Shown: piece after piece, positions 5,681-7,309 of the stretch | Layout: each line of letters starts with the position of its first letter | Numbering within the stretch: the first letter of the stretch is position 1 | The notes under the pieces: model-generated | What the model was told of the DNA's origin: nothing | What the model saw: the letters and a program-made list of their open reading frames with translations, nothing else | Database searches by the model: none | Position numbers and translations under genes: made by a program | Assembly: GCA_023388015.1 (NCBI GenBank) | Contig: JAEWHB010000152.1 | Span: 1-7,309, forward strand | DNA length: 7,309 bases | Origin: Bacteroidota bacterium | GTDB taxonomy: Bacteria; Bacteroidota; Bacteroidia; Flavobacteriales; Weeksellaceae | Reading direction: 5' to 3'

Positions 5681-6305
5681 ATGAAAATAGTTTTATCATT
5701 TGTTTCTATCATGTGGGGAATTTATTCCTTTTCACAAACTTATCAATTTGATCAACTTGTTACAACTGAATTGAAAGGAGCCAATAATCTTATTCATACG
5801 GATCAAGCACTTTTTCAATTCGAGTGATAATCATTATCGTCTTTTGTTTTGCCATAATTCTTTAGCTGAATTGCATGACGACATAAAGCAGGAAGTTCAT
5901 TTTTTTAGTTATACAACCGGAGCCAATGATCAGGTATATTTTAAATATTTATACAGTGATAAATATAGATTTAAAAATAAAGAACTGAATACGGCTGATT
6001 ACAGAATTGAAAAAATAAGTGAGAAGGAATTTGTTTTGGGAAAATATCGTTCAGAAAAAGCCAAAAGACCGGAAATATTGTTCAGAATTTTTCTTGAAGA
6101 ATCTGAAAAAACTCAGCTAGGCTTTTTTGGGCATATCAGTGAATTTGAAGAAATACTGATGAATGAACTTGATTCATCAAAAAATTATCTCATCAAAAAA
6201 ATGATATTTTATCCATATGGCAGGAAGGGGAAAACGGCTGATTTGGTAAGAATTAATGAAAGTGAACTTCAATTGAGTTTGCCTGAGAAATTAGTTTATA
6301 AATAA
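5681..6305 (+). pseudogene. Exported hypothetical protein, interrupted by a single-base frameshift
   Basis: I do not recognise this family. The first frame begins with ATG at 5681 and encodes a clear signal peptide (MKIVLSFVSIMWGIYSFSQ), then about 29 residues, ending at TGA 5825-5827. The second frame is open from 5775 to the TAA at 6303-6305 and encodes a further 160 or so residues with no signal peptide of its own. Removing one T from the T5 run at 5811-5815 joins them into a 207-residue protein reading ...QALFNSSDNHYRLLF... across the junction. The mature part is mixed-charge and Lys/Glu/Tyr-rich, with short beta-like stretches, no cysteine pair and no membrane helix. A shorter product could start at TTG 5844, but that would lack export. 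It may be a real pseudogene or a base-calling error. Its end abuts the minus-strand YciO-type gene with no spacer. Confidence 0.75.
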
Positions 6306-6929
6306 TCACAAAAACTCATTGATATCGCCTTTCCCTTCCCGGATGATCACAACTTCCGGTCCTGAAAGATCAATCACAGAAGAAGCCACATTGTCGCCCA
6401 TTCCGCTGTCCACAACCAAGTCCACCAATTTGTCAAATTTCTCTGCAATTAGTTCCGGGTCAGTGGTGTATTCGATGATTTCATCCTCGTCCTTGATGGA
6501 AGTTGAGGCAATGGGATTTCCAAGTTTTTCCACAATCATCTGCGGAACCAAATGATTAGGCACTCTGATTCCTACTGTTTTTCGGTTTTTGTACGTATTG
6601 GGTAAATTATTGGAAGCTTCCAGCACAAAGGTAAAAGGGCCGGGGAGAGCACGTTTTAATAATTTGAAATGCGAATTCGAAATCGGTTTGGTGTAATATG
6701 CCAAATGGCTCAAATCATTACAGACAAATGAAAACTGTGCTTTTTCAGGCTTTATACCTTTCAGCCGGCAGAGTTTATCCATCGCTTTTGCATTTGTAAT
6801 ATCACATCCCAAACCGTAAACCGTATCGGATGGATAAATTACCAGTCCGCCATTTTTCAGGACTTCAACGATTTGTTCGATTGCTCTTTCGTGAGGGTTT
6901 TGCGGATGTATTTTGATGAGTTTTGCCAT
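6306..6929 (-). CDS. L-threonylcarbamoyladenylate synthase family protein (TsaC/Sua5/YciO, YciO-like)
   Basis: The family makes threonylcarbamoyl-AMP from threonine, bicarbonate and ATP, the first step of the t6A37 modification of ANN-decoding tRNAs. The 207-residue form shows YPSDTVYGL (32-40), LPGPFT (95-100), GIRVP (120-124), STS (142-144), SSVIDL (183-188) and REGKG (197-201). The opening IHPQNPHERAI and the overall length resemble E. coli YciO more than TsaC, and there is no C-terminal Sua5 domain. YciO-type proteins share the fold, but how far they replace TsaC is not settled. I chose ATG at 6929, giving MAKLIKIHP, the usual family start. An in-frame ATG at 6980 would add 17 residues of unconserved sequence and would lie ahead of a -7-like TATCTTTA (6975-6968). 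Cytoplasmic. Confidence 0.88.
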   Translation of the reverse strand: MAKLIKIHPQNPHERAIEQIVEVLKNGGLVIYPSDTVYGLGCDITNAKAMDKLCRLKGIKPEKAQFSFVCNDLSHLAYYTKPISNSHFKLLKRALPGPFTFVLEASNNLPNTYKNRKTVGIRVPNHLVPQMIVEKLGNPIASTSIKDEDEIIEYTTDPELIAEKFDKLVDLVVDSGMGDNVASSVIDLSGPEVVIIREGKGDINEFL

Positions 6930-6967
6930 GATTTCAACTTTTAATTCGGAATCAGATTGATTTCTTG

Positions 6968-6975
6968 TAAAGATA
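6968..6975 (-). promoter_or_regulatory. Possible -7 element for the YciO-type gene
   Basis: The minus strand reads TATCTTTA, one mismatch from TAnnTTTG, about 39 bases ahead of the preferred ATG at 6929. No TTG is visible at the -33 distance. If real, it places the transcription start inside the 17-codon extension and supports the shorter protein. Confidence 0.25.
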
Positions 6976-7022
6976 AACATTCCGAAAGATTTGGGAATAA
7001 TCCCCGAAAACTAAATTGTCCG

Positions 7023-7309
7023 TTATTTTTTCTTGTCCACTACCGGTCGGTTTTCGGCATTGGCCAATTCCCAGGCGGTTGCAAAAACCAATCTTGTGCG
7101 TTTGGCAAGCAGATCATAATTGATTTTGTCGGGCGTATCGGTGGGTTTATGATAATCGGGATGAACGCCATTGAAATAAAAAATAATCGGAATATTATTT
7201 TTGGCGAAATTATAATGGTCGGAACGATAATAGAATCGGTTCGGATCATTTTCATCATTGTAAGTATAATCCAGCTCCAGATTGATATATTTCTGGTTGG
7301 CACTTTCGG
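7023..7309 (-). CDS. M28-family zinc peptidase, C-terminal part (runs off the right edge)
   Basis: The 94 visible residues are the C-terminus of an M28 (aminopeptidase Y/Q-like) metallopeptidase, which in Bacteroidota is usually exported and cleaves N-terminal residues or dipeptides. Recognisable parts are FYYRSDHYNFAK, then a strand IPIIFYFNG, and VHPDYHKPTDTPDKI, whose YH-xxxDT histidine is the usual last zinc ligand of the family. A helix LLAKRTRLVFATAWELAN follows, and a short basic tail ends at TAA 7025-7023. The remaining zinc ligands, catalytic Glu and any signal peptide lie outside the window. It ends 93 bases before the YciO-type start on the same strand. That gap holds no gene, and I see no convincing terminator in it. 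Confidence 0.9.
   Translation of the reverse strand, partial: ESANQKYINLELDYTYNDENDPNRFYYRSDHYNFAKNNIPIIFYFNGVHPDYHKPTDTPDKINYDLLAKRTRLVFATAWELANAENRPVVDKKK

Noticed and set aside
5811..5827. Programmed ribosomal frameshift or transcriptional slippage in the exported protein
   Set aside because: A T5 run is short for slippage, and CTT TTT CAA is not followed at once by a stop as in known +1 sites. A mutation or sequencing error is simpler.
7040..7303. 87-codon minus-strand frame over the M28 peptidase
   Set aside because: The overlapping frame encodes a recognisable M28 C-terminus with family motifs; this one is low-complexity Ile/Met/Pro sequence.

Overview
This 7.3-kb window looks like chromosomal DNA from a Bacteroidota bacterium, most likely a flavobacterium of the Weeksellaceae/Chryseobacterium type. 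The evidence is the AT-rich composition, promoter elements of the Bacteroidota kind (TTG at -33, TAnnTTTG at -7), the absence of clear Shine-Dalgarno sequences, exported proteins whose signal peptides end in A/S-Q, and protein sequences that read as flavobacterial. The placement rests on recognition by eye; no database search was possible.

Left part (1-1818): the minus strand carries rsfS (ribosome silencing factor) followed 10 nt later by the N-terminal third of ftsH (membrane AAA+ protease), which runs off the left edge and starts at a TTG codon. Diverging from them on the plus strand is a biotin-protein ligase without a DNA-binding domain (birA).

Middle (1819-4868): a TonB-dependent outer-membrane receptor and a small exported thioredoxin-like protein form a probable two-gene operon. 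It sits behind a well-formed promoter whose spacer holds a perfect 7+7-bp dyad, a strong operator candidate. A small ankyrin-repeat protein follows on the same strand. It converges, with only 2 nt between stop codons, on yaaA (peroxide-stress protein, minus strand).

Right part (5630-7309): divergent from yaaA is a small exported protein of unknown family whose frame is broken by what looks like one extra T in a T5 run. Its end abuts the stop codon of a minus-strand TsaC/Sua5/YciO-family gene with no intergenic base. The window closes with the C-terminal 94 residues of an M28 zinc peptidase, also on the minus strand.

Most of this is conserved housekeeping content. I see no mobile element, CRISPR array, tRNA, rRNA or recognisable defence system, and no gene-free stretch longer than about 95 bases. 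The points most worth a second look are the operator-like dyad, the pairing of a receptor bearing a plug-domain CxxC with a CxxC thioredoxin, and the frameshifted exported protein.
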